From contig NZ_QRAP01000009.1 of NCBI RefSeq assembly GCF_003363015.1, forward strand, positions 62,001 through 126,000: a DNA stretch of 64,000 nucleotides. Reading direction: 5' to 3'. Below, one piece after another: positions 29,215 to 39,034 of this stretch. The first letter of the stretch is position 1, and every line of letters starts with the position of its first letter. The notes under the pieces are model-generated. The model was not told the origin of the DNA. It did not search any database and saw only the letters and a list, made by a program, of their open reading frames with translations. This stretch comes from Enterobacillus tribolii (GTDB taxonomy: Bacteria; Pseudomonadota; Gammaproteobacteria; Enterobacterales; Enterobacteriaceae). The position numbers and the translations under genes were made by a program.

Positions 29215-29440
29215 CTTTTATTTTTAGTAAACGAAGAAAAGTGATGCCAAAACCTAAAAAAAACCCACCCCAAATGCTCATTTTCAACATCCTTCTAAAT
29301 TGAAAAATTTCGAAAGAAATTGGGATATTTTGGAAAAAATAGAAAAATACTTCTATACAGGCGTAAAAAACAACTCCAATAAAGAACAGCCCAAAGGAAC
29401 AGATAGCTATAAGCGCTAATAAAAAAAATAAATTTTTCAT
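29207..29440 (-). CDS. cdiI: CdiI immunity protein of the attached CDI toxin (small membrane protein)
   Basis: 77-residue membrane protein with two hydrophobic segments (about residues 4-37 and 53-72) and a basic end. It overlaps the cdiA stop by 4 bases (ATGA) and has GGAGG upstream, the expected cdiA-cdiI coupling. A membrane immunity protein suits a toxin that acts on or in the inner membrane. The topology resembles the candidate at 26651-26890. Identification is by position and topology; no family is named. Confidence 0.7.
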   Translation of the reverse strand: MKNLFFLLALIAICSFGLFFIGVVFYACIEVFFYFFQNIPISFEIFQFRRMLKMSIWGGFFLGFGITFLRLLKIKGF

Positions 29441-32400
29441 TTTTTATTATTCCTCCCATCTATTTTATCCTGAATAACCGAACTACCGAACTCTGATAAA
29501 AAGCTACCGCTTGTATTTCCCAAAGCTCCAGGGATATTGTTCGGTAACATATCCTTCCTTACTCCCAATTGCCCTCTTATATCTGTATACTTCAGCCAAT
29601 TCGGATCAAATTTTGGATCCCAGCCACCTGTCAGCCATTTTCCTGCCGAGTTAGCTGCAGGTTTCACTAAGTAGTTACCCACACCATAACCTAAGCCAGC
29701 ACCAGCCCCTGTTGTAATTGCACCAGTAAGAGGATCATCACCATTAATCTGATTAATTAGCGCACCACCACCAGCATTCCAACCCACTGTACCCCAGAAG
29801 CCGTGCCCCATACTGGCTACGTTTGCCCAACCAGTAATAACAGCATTCACAGGGTTGATTTCTCCTTTATCAGCATACTGAAACGCAGTGTTCATTCCCG
29901 CTCCCAGTGCCCACATCGCTGCCTGTTCGGCCGTCAATAAGCTAAGACCAGTAACATTGATCATTCCCGCAGACACTGCTGCATTTGCTTCTGCAATGTC
30001 CCCAGCTAGCTGACCTTTACAAGTAATATCGCAGTCCGGTATTTTGGCGAACCAAAAGCCAAGATCTGAACCAACAGCCCCCATGCTATTGTTTTCCACC
30101 GTCGTCTTCCCAGCCTGCGCCCCGGCCACAACATCTGCTGTACTGTCTCCAGCAAGCCCTCCGGCCAGCCCCGCCGCCAACGTAGCAAACGCGCTGATAG
30201 TCTGTTTCTGCGTCTCCGTCAGTTCATCAGCTTTCTTACCATACAACTCCAGCGCCAACATGCCCATCGCTTCACCGGTCAGCGCTCCGGCTGCGCCTGC
30301 CATGGCATTTTTGTCCTGAGCGAGCGCCAGCGCGGCATTCAAAATGGCATGTGCGGTCAGGTTGGCTTCTGCATTCACCTTGCCAGTGACCGGATCCGTT
30401 GTCATGCTTTTTACGACTTCAGCCAAATAAGGCGCAGCCCCGCCGGCCAACGCCGCTTTCAAATCCCCGCCAGCTAATCCCTGCACCGCTGCCGTTGCTG
30501 CCTGGATCGCCTGCTGATATTTACCCCCGGTCCCAAACCCGGACTCATTCATCGCCTGGTCATAAGCCGTCTGGTAAATCTGATTTTGAATATCTTTATC
30601 AGTAATGTCGGTTTTACCCTGCTGAGCCAGCGCTTTCTTCGCCGCATCGACATCACTTTGTTCGATATTCTTCAGCTTCTCATTCGCCGCCCTGGTCGCC
30701 GCGATATCCCCTTCCGTACGCGCGATATCCGCTACCTGATTACCTATCTCGCCAATCAGCTGCGCCTGCTTCAGACGCTCCTGCTCTTTCTCTTTGTCGA
30801 AGATAGGCGACAGCGTCTGGTTCGCATGCTCGACATCGCGGCTTAAATCCGCCACGTCCTGCTGCTGGTTTTCCTTATCGCGAATGGTGATAGTCCCTTC
30901 CGACACCGCCGATTTAGTCGTGCTGCTGGCATGCCCTTCATTATCCGCGCCGACCAGCAGTGAGTTCGCCATGTTGCCCGCAAACTGCCCGCCGATGCTG
31001 CCGCCGGTGCTCATCCCCGCGCTCTGGTGCTCAACCTTAAAGTCAGCCTTGTTCTCGATATCGCTGAAGCCCAGCGTGCCGGTATCCAGACGGTTCTTGT
31101 CTGACGTGGCCGTTGAGCCAATCACCGCGCCGTCAAGCTGGGTATGCTTGCCAACCGTGATATCAAAACCGCCCTTACCCGCAAAAATCCCGGTCTGCTC
31201 CTGCACCGAGTCGTAATTGCTGTGCATCTTGTCCTGGCTGGCGTTTACGCTCAGCGAACCGCCGATGCCCGTCCCTACTGGTACGCTGATGCCACCGCTG
31301 ACGTTCTGCTGCTTCATGTCGTAACGGTCGCTGTCCTGCTCGGATATCAGCGTCAGGTCGCGCCCGACCTCGGCCTTCACGCGCTCGCCGCTGACCTGTG
31401 CACCCTTGAGCGTGGTGTCGCGCCCGCTGACGATAGTGACCTGATTGCCGGCGTTGACGGTCGTCTCGGTATGCGTCGTGCCATTGCCGCTCTCGGAGCC
31501 TTTGCCTTTGTTGGCGCTGGCGGAGATGTTCACGCCCATGCCGCCGCCGCCCGCGCTGATACCAACGCCCACGCTACCGCCACGGCTCTCGTTTTTGCCA
31601 TCGAGCCGCGAGGTGTTTTGTCCTGACAGCAGATTAACATCGCGTTCGGCGGAAAGCAGTATGTCGCTGCCCGCCTGAAGCTGGCTGCCCTGAACGTTAA
31701 GGTCGCCGCCGGTGGCGTTGACCGTGAGGTTCTTGCCCGCCGTCAGCGAGCTGCCCTGCGAGGTGGTGTTGGTCTGGGTTTGGGTGGAAGTGGACGACTG
31801 GCTGCCGTACGAAACGCTGACGCCAATGGTGTTGTTATTACTGGCGTCGGCCGCCCCTTTGGCATCATCCAGCCGCAGCGCCTGCGAAGCCTGCACCCCG
31901 GCCAGCGCCGCTTTGGTGCCCTGCAGGGCGCTCAGGCGGCTGTCGTCTTCTTTCTTCGCGTCCTGCACCGCCTGGACCGCACCGCTGAGCGCACTGCCCG
32001 CCGCGCCGGAGAGGGCCAGCGTCAGCCCGCTCTGCTTCTGCTCAACCTTGTGTGTCTGGCTGCTCTGGTTCTCTGCCGCCAGGATATTGACCTCTTTGCC
32101 GGTCAGCGTCATGTTCTGGCCGCTGAGCACGTCAGAACCTTTGACGGTCAGCTGATTACCCGCGGTCAGGCTGACGTTGCCCTGTGCACTGCCGACGGTG
32201 CTGCCCACGCTGCTCAGCGTCGTGCTGTCGTCCGTGGTCTTCACGCTTTGGGTGCCGACGCTGACGCCAATCCCGCCGGTGCCGGAGATGCCGCTCTTTT
32301 TCTCGCGGTACATGTGCATCTCGTCACGGCTTTCCGTGGCGGCCTGAATGGTCAGGTTATTACCGGCGCTCAGGCTGACGTCATTCGTGCCGGCCACGCT

Positions 32401-35400
32401 GCTGCCGGTGACGGTGAGGTTGTTGCCGGCCTGCATCGTCACGGTGTCGCCGCCAAGGCGACTGCCGTTCACGCTTTGTTCGTTGAACGTGTGGCGTGTC
32501 TCGCTGGTCGTTTTTGAGCCGACGCTGCTGCTGCCGGTTGTTTTGTAATACTGGTCGAAGCTGGCCGTGTCAGTCGCGTGCTGAACATTGATGTCGTTGC
32601 CGGCCGCAACGCCAAGCTGCTGCCCGGCAGAAACGTTACCGGCGGTGATATTGACGTCGTGCTGCGCCGCCAGGGTAACGTCGCCTTTGCCCACCACGTC
32701 GCTGCCAACCTGCTGGGTCTGCGCATGGTGCGCCCAGTTGTTGTTGCTGAAATTAAGGTCATCACGGCTGCCGGTGGTCACGGTGCCGAGGTTCAGGTCG
32801 CGCCCGGCGGCAAGGGTGGTTTGCCCGCCGTCACCGCTGTTGACCACCTGCGCAGCGGTAAGGTTCACGTCACGCCCGGCCTGCAACACCAGCTTGCCGT
32901 CCGGTTGTTCGACGTAGAAGCCCGCGACGCGATCGATAGTCGTGCGGGAGAAATCACCGTTCGCGCTTTGCGCCGTGCGGGTCGTGGTGGTGGCGTTGAT
33001 GTCACGTCCGGCCCCCGCCAGCAGGCTTTGGCCGGCGGAAATCATGCCGCCGACGTTGTTGATGTCGGTGCGGGCCTGCAAAGCCACATCATTACCGCGA
33101 ATGATGCCGCCCAGGTTGTTGATATTGTCAGCCAGAATCTGCGTGCTCTGCTGCCCGTTGATACGGCCGCTGTTGGTCAGGTCGCCGGCCAGGTTCAGGG
33201 CGACGTATTTACCCGCCAGCAGCGCGCCGCTGCCGTCGAGATCGCCCTCTTTCACCACCGCATAAACCTGCGGCACCAGCACCTGCTGGGTGCTGCCATC
33301 CGGCAGGCGCACGGTCTGCGCCACCATCCACACCATATCGCCGGTAAGCAGGCTCATCTGTTCCGGCGTCAGCGCCACGCCGAGCGTCAGGCCGTATTTT
33401 TTGCCGAACTCGACGCCATTGTTCATCAGCGCCTTGTACTGCTCCTCGTCGTTATTGTAGCCGCCGAGGTAACGGTTGCCGGTCATGGCGATAACCTGTT
33501 CGCGAATCAGCTTCTGCTCGTAGTAACCATCGCCAAGGCGTTTAAGCACGTTGTTCGGATCGGTGGTGAAGGCCTCCATCATGTAATCGGAGCCGAGCCA
33601 CTTCTTGTTATTGGTGAAGCGCGGATCGGTTTCAACCAGATAACCGGCGGTACTGTCCGGACGGACCTGGAACAGGCTGTTGTCCGGCAGTTGGGTGTTG
33701 GGACCGGTGATGCGCACTACGTTGCCGTCTTCCCCGGCATTCACTTCGAAGGTTTTGCCCGGCGGTAAAGTCACCGCACCCGGCGCCGAAGGCAGCGCAG
33801 CCCCCGCACCCGGCGCGTTAATGTCGCCCAGGTTCAGGCTGCCGGTGCCCTGAATGTCGCCGTTGATATCCGCCGCCTGGCGATCGTCCAGGCTCAGGCC
33901 GCTGCCCTGCGTCTGGGTATATTCTTCAATGGTGCTGGGTTTGAGGGTGATACCCTGAATAACCGTCGGCGGCGTGTAATCCACCGTCTCCATTTTGGAG
34001 GAATCGCCGCCTTTATTCCTTTTACGCCAGTAGTTGGTGGCGGTGCCATCGTCGTTAATCTGGCGGTAAGCCGCCACTTCCACGTTCTCGACATCACGCG
34101 CCTGCAATGCCAGCTGGCCGCCGGCGACGATCTGGCTCTTGTCGTTGAACACCTTGTCGGCATTAATGCTGAGATCGCCGCCGGCAATAATTTTGCCCGG
34201 CTCGCTCTCTTTCACCCGGTCTTCGGTGACGGTGCGGGTGTACTGGTAATGGGTGAATCGGTCGCCGTCGGTGGTGTGACAGATAACCCCTTCGATGCAC
34301 AAAATGCGCACCTCATCCCAGTAAATGTAGATGTTGTAATCTTTGTCGTTGTAGCGCACGCCGTTGTTGAGGCGCGCGACTTCATATTCGGAGATGTCTT
34401 CCTGAGACACCAATACATTTTCCAGCTCGAAACGATCGTTAACGTTATTGAGGGTGGCAACGTTGAGTGCCATATCGCCGGCGGATTCGATGGTTGAACT
34501 GTGATTATTGAGCACCGAAGCCTGCCCGGTGGCGAGATAATCGGCGTTGAGCGTGCCGCCAAGGGCGAGGCTGCCGTCGCTGTAAATCAGGGCATGATCG
34601 CGGTTGTTGAGTACGCCGACCCCGAGATCCAGCCGCTGGCGGGCAGCAATGGTGGCCGCCTGACCATCCAGTGCCAGGTTGTTGAGCGTACCGGCCTGGA
34701 TCGCCAGCGCATCGCCGTAAATGCGCCCGCTGCCGATGTTATTGACCGTGGCGCCGTTCAGGCGCGTGTAAAAGCCGTCAATCAGGCCATAGTTGGTAAT
34801 GGTGTTAGCGGCGGTTAACTGGGTGGTGCCGGCACTGATTTCCGCATCCTGATTGTTGAGGATGGCGTTCGCCGCGACGTCGAGCAGGTTACCGGCCTGA
34901 ATCAGGACATCGTTAATCACGCTTCCCGTGGTGGCGATGTGAAGATCGTGGTTGGCCTGAATCGAACCTGTGTTATGCAGATCCTGGTTCAGCGTCAGGG
35001 TCATATCGCCCAGCGAAAGCAGTTTGCCGTCGCCGCTGAGAGCATCGGCTTTCAGCCGCAGGTTCTCACCGGCTTCGATGCTGCCGGCGGTATTCAGAAC
35101 GTCATGCGCCGTAATGGATGCAGTTTTCTGCGTGCTGAGCAGGCCGTTGCTGTTGTTGAGCAGGCCATCAAGCGCCAGGCTGAGCGCATTGTCCGCCAAA
35201 ATCTTACCACCGGTGTTATCAAGCCCGCCCGCGTTAACACTCACGTCGCTTCCCTGAATGCCTTTGCCTTCGGCAAGGGTATCCCGGTTCAACACATCCG
35301 CGGCGTTCAGCGTTACGGCGCCGCCACCCTGAATCAGCCCGTCGCTGTTGTTAAGCAATGCACTCAGGGCATTGAGGGTCAGCTCACCCAACGCCTGGAT

Positions 35401-38400
35401 CTGGCCCTGCTGGTTGTTGATATCCGCGCTGGTCAGGGTCAGGCTCTCTGTTGCCGCAATCTGCCCGCCATTGCGGTTATCCAGCGCGCCGGTGGCAAGG
35501 TTTATCGCCCCGCCTGCCGCCAGCAACCCGTTGCGGTTGTCGGTATCGCCCGCGTTAAGGGTCAGCGCGCCCTGTGCGCTCAGCGTGCCGTTCAGGTTGC
35601 TGAGCAGGTAACCGCGCGTGTCCCAGTGCAATGCTCCCCCGGATTGCAGGGTGCCGCCTGTGTTGTCCAGCGCGAGGCTGGTCGCGGAAAGCCCGCCGAG
35701 CGCAACGATCTGCCCCGCCCGGTTATTAACCGCACCGCCGTTGAAGGTCAGTTGCTGGTTGCTGATGATAAAACCGCTCTGGTTATTCACATCGCCGCTG
35801 AACAAGGTCAGGTTGCCCTGACTGGTGATACCGCCGCCGTTGGCGTTACTGAGGCGCATATTCTGCGTATCAAGGCGCAGATCGCCGCCGCTTTGAATCA
35901 TCCCCGCATCGTCGTTTTGCAACGTTAACGTGGTCAGGGAGAAATCACCGAGCGCGGTTAATTGGCCGCCCCGGTTGTCGAACCCGGCGGTGTTCAGCGT
36001 GGCGCCTGCGCCGCTGAGCAGTTGGCCGTTACGGTTATCTACCTCGCCGACGGCAAGTGCCAGCGCACCGTTGGCGGCGAGCAGGCCTGCCGCGTTGTCG
36101 AGTTTTTCACCCCGGCTGTCCAGGCGCAGTTCACCGCCGGATTGCAGGGCTCCCGCACGGTTATCGATCGCCCCGCTGCTGAGCGCCAGCTGCGCATCCG
36201 CAACCAGCCTGCCGGACTGGTTGTTGATGTTGCCGGTAGCGGCGTCAAGGGTTTTAGCCGCAATCAGGCCGTTATGGTTATCGATGTCGCCGGTAGTAAG
36301 CCGCATGTCGCCAAAGCTGAGCAGGCCGCCCTGTTCGCCGCTGTCAGCATTGAGCAGGGTGTAACCCCGGGTATCGAGGCTAAGCAGGGTGCCGCCCTGA
36401 ATCAGCCCGCCACGGTTATCCACGGTGTTGCTGAGCGAATTCAGGCTGCCCGCAGCAGCAATCAATCCGTCACGGTTGTCGAGTTCACCGGTGAGGAACA
36501 GCGAGAGGTCGCTGGCGTCGGCGGCGATCAGGCTGCCGCTCAGGTTGTTAAGCTGAGCGGCGTTAAGCGCGATGTTGCCGCCGGCGGTAATCGTGCCGCC
36601 CTGGTTATCCAGCGCATTGGCGATATCAAGCTGCATCCGGCCCTTGCCGCTGTGCGTCATCTGACCCTTGCGGTGTGACAGACTGTCCGCCTGAATCGTG
36701 ATGTTGCCCGCCTGCGTGACGGTATTATCCAGCTTGAGGTCCGTACCGCGCAGCGCCAGGCTGCCATTGCTGACCATGGTGCCGCCATCGCCGTCAAAAC
36801 GGCCAGTACGGATATCAAGCCGCCCCTCGCCGGCATGGATGATGCTGCCCTGCTGGTTGTTAATGGCGCTGCCGCTGAGCGTCAGGTTGTTACCGTTGCT
36901 GGCAATGGTGCCGGCGCGGTTATTGATGCCTTCCTGCATGGCGAGCTGGAGATCGGCCTTGCCGACCTGTTGTAACGTGCCTTTCTGGTTAGAAAGCCGG
37001 CGGGCGGTCAGTTCCAGCTTGTCGGCAGACACTTTTCCGCCGTCGTTATTCACCACCCCGGAGGTGATGGCGCTCAGCTTTCCGCTGGCGGCCACGCTGG
37101 CATTGGCGGTACTGATGTCGCCCTGGGTTGCGTTAAGGGTGATGTCCGTCGCACCGGTCTGGCTGCCACTCAGGTCGATGGCGCTGGCGTGAACATTCAT
37201 CGACGACGCAGCAAGGTTCTGGCCATTGGAGGTGAGCATGCCCTTGCTGTTGAGCGTCAGGTTGCCGCTACCGCCGAGTTTGCCGTCGCCGTTCATCCCG
37301 GCGGCAAGCGCGCCGGAGGCGCTGTTGGTGATTGACGCTGCGTTAAGGGTTGTGTCGTTGCGTGCGGCAATGATGCCGCTGTTATTGACCGCATCGCGCG
37401 CGGTCAGGGACGTATTGCCCGAAGCATAAAGCGTGCCCTGGTTGCTGACGCCGCCCTGCGCATCGATGCGCAAATTCTGAGCCGCGCTGATGGCGCCGCT
37501 GTTGCTGATACTGCCGTCCGCATTGACCACCACGTCGCCGGCCGATGCGCCGATGGTGCCGGCGTTACGCACCCCTAACCCTTGCTCAGTACCGCGCAGG
37601 CGGATTTTTCCGGCGTACATGCCGCCAATCTGTGACACGTCCAACGCGAAAGCAGACCGGGTCGCGCTATCGGCGCTTTTCGCGCTGATGGTCTGATGCT
37701 GTGCATCAACCCGGTTGGCGCCGGTGGTGACGTTCAGTTCGTTGGCCCAGATACCGGCATTTACTTTAACTGAGCGGGCAATCAGGTCCGTGTGATCCGC
37801 CCGGCTGGCGTCCAGCCCGTTGCCCTGCACCACAATTTCGCCGCGCTCAACGTCATAACCGGTGACTAAGCCGTTGTTCATTTGCACATTGCCGGTGGTC
37901 AGCGTAGCGCGGTTGGCGTTAATGAACCCGCAGCCGTCGCAGGTGATGCCTGCCGGGTTGGCGATGATCACCTGCGCTTTTCGGCCCGCCACTTCAATAA
38001 AGCCGTTGAGCTTGCTCGGATCGCGGGTATTGACCTCATTGAGGATCACCTTCGCTTCACCTTTCGCCAGCCACGGGTTGGCGGTGATCATCCCGCCCAA
38101 CTGGGTCTGGGTGTTGGCATGGGAGTTATTGAGGATGACGCCTTTTTTGTCCACGTCGAACTGGCTGTAAACGTTGCGTGAAACGCCGCCCTGGCTCGGG
38201 GTCTGAATATTCACCTGCGGCGTGCCGTTGGCGCTGCTGATGATGGTCGGTTGCTGGTTGCCCGGCGCGTTGCGGTCCGCCACCACGCCGGCCTGCACCG
38301 GCAGCACCGCGCCCAACGCCAGCCACAGGCACAACCGCAGCGGATTGAGCGTGCCGGTCAATTTCCCCGGCGCATGACCCGGCCGGGAAGCTCGTCCGCT

Positions 38401-38490
38401 ACCGGCGCGTCCGGAACGGGCGATGTCCGCCACCACCATCAGCATGCCGCGGGCCTTGTTGAAAATGATACGATACAGATTCTTGTTCAT
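29437..38490 (-). CDS. cdiA: CdiA, contact-dependent growth inhibition effector (two-partner secretion)
   Basis: 3017-residue exoprotein. It has an extended signal peptide region (MNKNLYRIIFNKARGMLMVV), then a hydrophobic core ending near VQA (residue 67). The TPS domain follows at about 68-330 with VIANPAGITCDGCGFINANR, recognised by CdiB. Hundreds of residues of degenerate filamentous-haemagglutinin repeats (GGxLxLdtrG, LxNxxGxI style) make the stalk. A Tyr/Pro-rich middle and a second repeat region lead to the pre-toxin domain with VENN at 2798-2801 (30088-30099). The last 216 residues are the variable toxin (CdiA-CT), with IPDCDITCKG and Gly/Ala-rich hydrophobic stretches. Toxin activity is not identified; the membrane-type immunity protein hints at a membrane target. 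Confidence 0.92.
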   Translation of the reverse strand: MNKNLYRIIFNKARGMLMVVADIARSGRAGSGRASRPGHAPGKLTGTLNPLRLCLWLALGAVLPVQAGVVADRNAPGNQQPTIISSANGTPQVNIQTPSQGGVSRNVYSQFDVDKKGVILNNSHANTQTQLGGMITANPWLAKGEAKVILNEVNTRDPSKLNGFIEVAGRKAQVIIANPAGITCDGCGFINANRATLTTGNVQMNNGLVTGYDVERGEIVVQGNGLDASRADHTDLIARSVKVNAGIWANELNVTTGANRVDAQHQTISAKSADSATRSAFALDVSQIGGMYAGKIRLRGTEQGLGVRNAGTIGASAGDVVVNADGSISNSGAISAAQNLRIDAQGGVSNQGTLYASGNTSLTARDAVNNSGIIAARNDTTLNAASITNSASGALAAGMNGDGKLGGSGNLTLNSKGMLTSNGQNLAASSMNVHASAIDLSGSQTGATDITLNATQGDISTANASVAASGKLSAITSGVVNNDGGKVSADKLELTARRLSNQKGTLQQVGKADLQLAMQEGINNRAGTIASNGNNLTLSGSAINNQQGSIIHAGEGRLDIRTGRFDGDGGTMVSNGSLALRGTDLKLDNTVTQAGNITIQADSLSHRKGQMTHSGKGRMQLDIANALDNQGGTITAGGNIALNAAQLNNLSGSLIAADASDLSLFLTGELDNRDGLIAAAGSLNSLSNTVDNRGGLIQGGTLLSLDTRGYTLLNADSGEQGGLLSFGDMRLTTGDIDNHNGLIAAKTLDAATGNINNQSGRLVADAQLALSSGAIDNRAGALQSGGELRLDSRGEKLDNAAGLLAANGALALAVGEVDNRNGQLLSGAGATLNTAGFDNRGGQLTALGDFSLTTLTLQNDDAGMIQSGGDLRLDTQNMRLSNANGGGITSQGNLTLFSGDVNNQSGFIISNQQLTFNGGAVNNRAGQIVALGGLSATSLALDNTGGTLQSGGALHWDTRGYLLSNLNGTLSAQGALTLNAGDTDNRNGLLAAGGAINLATGALDNRNGGQIAATESLTLTSADINNQQGQIQALGELTLNALSALLNNSDGLIQGGGAVTLNAADVLNRDTLAEGKGIQGSDVSVNAGGLDNTGGKILADNALSLALDGLLNNSNGLLSTQKTASITAHDVLNTAGSIEAGENLRLKADALSGDGKLLSLGDMTLTLNQDLHNTGSIQANHDLHIATTGSVINDVLIQAGNLLDVAANAILNNQDAEISAGTTQLTAANTITNYGLIDGFYTRLNGATVNNIGSGRIYGDALAIQAGTLNNLALDGQAATIAARQRLDLGVGVLNNRDHALIYSDGSLALGGTLNADYLATGQASVLNNHSSTIESAGDMALNVATLNNVNDRFELENVLVSQEDISEYEVARLNNGVRYNDKDYNIYIYWDEVRILCIEGVICHTTDGDRFTHYQYTRTVTEDRVKESEPGKIIAGGDLSINADKVFNDKSQIVAGGQLALQARDVENVEVAAYRQINDDGTATNYWRKRNKGGDSSKMETVDYTPPTVIQGITLKPSTIEEYTQTQGSGLSLDDRQAADINGDIQGTGSLNLGDINAPGAGAALPSAPGAVTLPPGKTFEVNAGEDGNVVRITGPNTQLPDNSLFQVRPDSTAGYLVETDPRFTNNKKWLGSDYMMEAFTTDPNNVLKRLGDGYYEQKLIREQVIAMTGNRYLGGYNNDEEQYKALMNNGVEFGKKYGLTLGVALTPEQMSLLTGDMVWMVAQTVRLPDGSTQQVLVPQVYAVVKEGDLDGSGALLAGKYVALNLAGDLTNSGRINGQQSTQILADNINNLGGIIRGNDVALQARTDINNVGGMISAGQSLLAGAGRDINATTTTRTAQSANGDFSRTTIDRVAGFYVEQPDGKLVLQAGRDVNLTAAQVVNSGDGGQTTLAAGRDLNLGTVTTGSRDDLNFSNNNWAHHAQTQQVGSDVVGKGDVTLAAQHDVNITAGNVSAGQQLGVAAGNDINVQHATDTASFDQYYKTTGSSSVGSKTTSETRHTFNEQSVNGSRLGGDTVTMQAGNNLTVTGSSVAGTNDVSLSAGNNLTIQAATESRDEMHMYREKKSGISGTGGIGVSVGTQSVKTTDDSTTLSSVGSTVGSAQGNVSLTAGNQLTVKGSDVLSGQNMTLTGKEVNILAAENQSSQTHKVEQKQSGLTLALSGAAGSALSGAVQAVQDAKKEDDSRLSALQGTKAALAGVQASQALRLDDAKGAADASNNNTIGVSVSYGSQSSTSTQTQTNTTSQGSSLTAGKNLTVNATGGDLNVQGSQLQAGSDILLSAERDVNLLSGQNTSRLDGKNESRGGSVGVGISAGGGGMGVNISASANKGKGSESGNGTTHTETTVNAGNQVTIVSGRDTTLKGAQVSGERVKAEVGRDLTLISEQDSDRYDMKQQNVSGGISVPVGTGIGGSLSVNASQDKMHSNYDSVQEQTGIFAGKGGFDITVGKHTQLDGAVIGSTATSDKNRLDTGTLGFSDIENKADFKVEHQSAGMSTGGSIGGQFAGNMANSLLVGADNEGHASSTTKSAVSEGTITIRDKENQQQDVADLSRDVEHANQTLSPIFDKEKEQERLKQAQLIGEIGNQVADIARTEGDIAATRAANEKLKNIEQSDVDAAKKALAQQGKTDITDKDIQNQIYQTAYDQAMNESGFGTGGKYQQAIQAATAAVQGLAGGDLKAALAGGAAPYLAEVVKSMTTDPVTGKVNAEANLTAHAILNAALALAQDKNAMAGAAGALTGEAMGMLALELYGKKADELTETQKQTISAFATLAAGLAGGLAGDSTADVVAGAQAGKTTVENNSMGAVGSDLGFWFAKIPDCDITCKGQLAGDIAEANAAVSAGMINVTGLSLLTAEQAAMWALGAGMNTAFQYADKGEINPVNAVITGWANVASMGHGFWGTVGWNAGGGALINQINGDDPLTGAITTGAGAGLGYGVGNYLVKPAANSAGKWLTGGWDPKFDPNWLKYTDIRGQLGVRKDMLPNNIPGALGNTSGSFLSEFGSSVIQDKIDGRNNKK

Positions 38491-38505
38491 GGCAGCGTCC
38501 TTGAC

Positions 38506-39033
38506 TTACCTTTCACACACCGGGGCCGCCAGAGGATGGGCAGCGCGCCAGAGTTTGGCCTGCGCGGACGTCACGTCGTCCCCGCGAAAATTGATAACGC
38601 ACTGTCCGCGGCTTTCCCCGCGGTGATATTGCGAACGAAAACAGCGATCGGGAAACAGCGAACCGGTGATCAGCCGGCGCATCGGCAACATGTCGCCGAA
38701 AGGCGCAATACAGTCGCGCAACCACATACGTTCACCGCTGGCCCAGTCCTCATCGCGCGTGAGAACAGCGGCTTCGGTGAGGTAACGACGCTCGGCGTCC
38801 TCACTGAGCCACATCCAGCTCAGGTAAAACACCGGTTTTCCGCCACGGCTGGCGATGGCGTACTGCTGACGCTTGATCGCAGGCAGCAACAGGGTCGGCA
38901 GCGCATACAGCGGGGTGTCGCGGTGCATCGGAGAATGCATCCACAGCCAGACCGCGGCGCCGAGCGCTTCGGCCTCACTCATCCCGCCGCCAAGCAGCAT
39001 CGGCGCCTGAACGTCATAGTCCCCGAGCCTCAT
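38506..39033 (-). CDS. cdiC: CdiC, toxin-activating lysine acyltransferase (HlyC family)
   Basis: 175-residue cytosolic acyltransferase of the RTX toxin-activating family. The catalytic His appears as H37 in LWMHSPMHRDTP, and the conserved Asp as D107 in RMWLRDCIAPFGD, both as in HlyC. HlyC transfers fatty acyl groups from acyl carrier protein to lysines of haemolysin. In CDI loci of the cdiBCAI type it is presumed to modify CdiA, but the target here is inferred. It starts 1 base after the cdiB stop and ends 15 bases before cdiA, so the three genes form one operon. Confidence 0.85.
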   Translation of the reverse strand: MRLGDYDVQAPMLLGGGMSEAEALGAAVWLWMHSPMHRDTPLYALPTLLLPAIKRQQYAIASRGGKPVFYLSWMWLSEDAERRYLTEAAVLTRDEDWASGERMWLRDCIAPFGDMLPMRRLITGSLFPDRCFRSQYHRGESRGQCVINFRGDDVTSAQAKLWRAAHPLAAPVCER

Positions 39034-39034
39034 T

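Noticed and set aside
29437-30099. Naming the attached CdiA-CT as a specific known toxin class (for example an EC93-type ionophore)
   Set aside because: Only the membrane nature of CdiI hints at this; no diagnostic motif was seen, so the class is left open.
32578-33768. Several plus-strand frames opposite cdiA
   Set aside because: Low-complexity translations of the complementary strand of repeat-rich DNA; no support.
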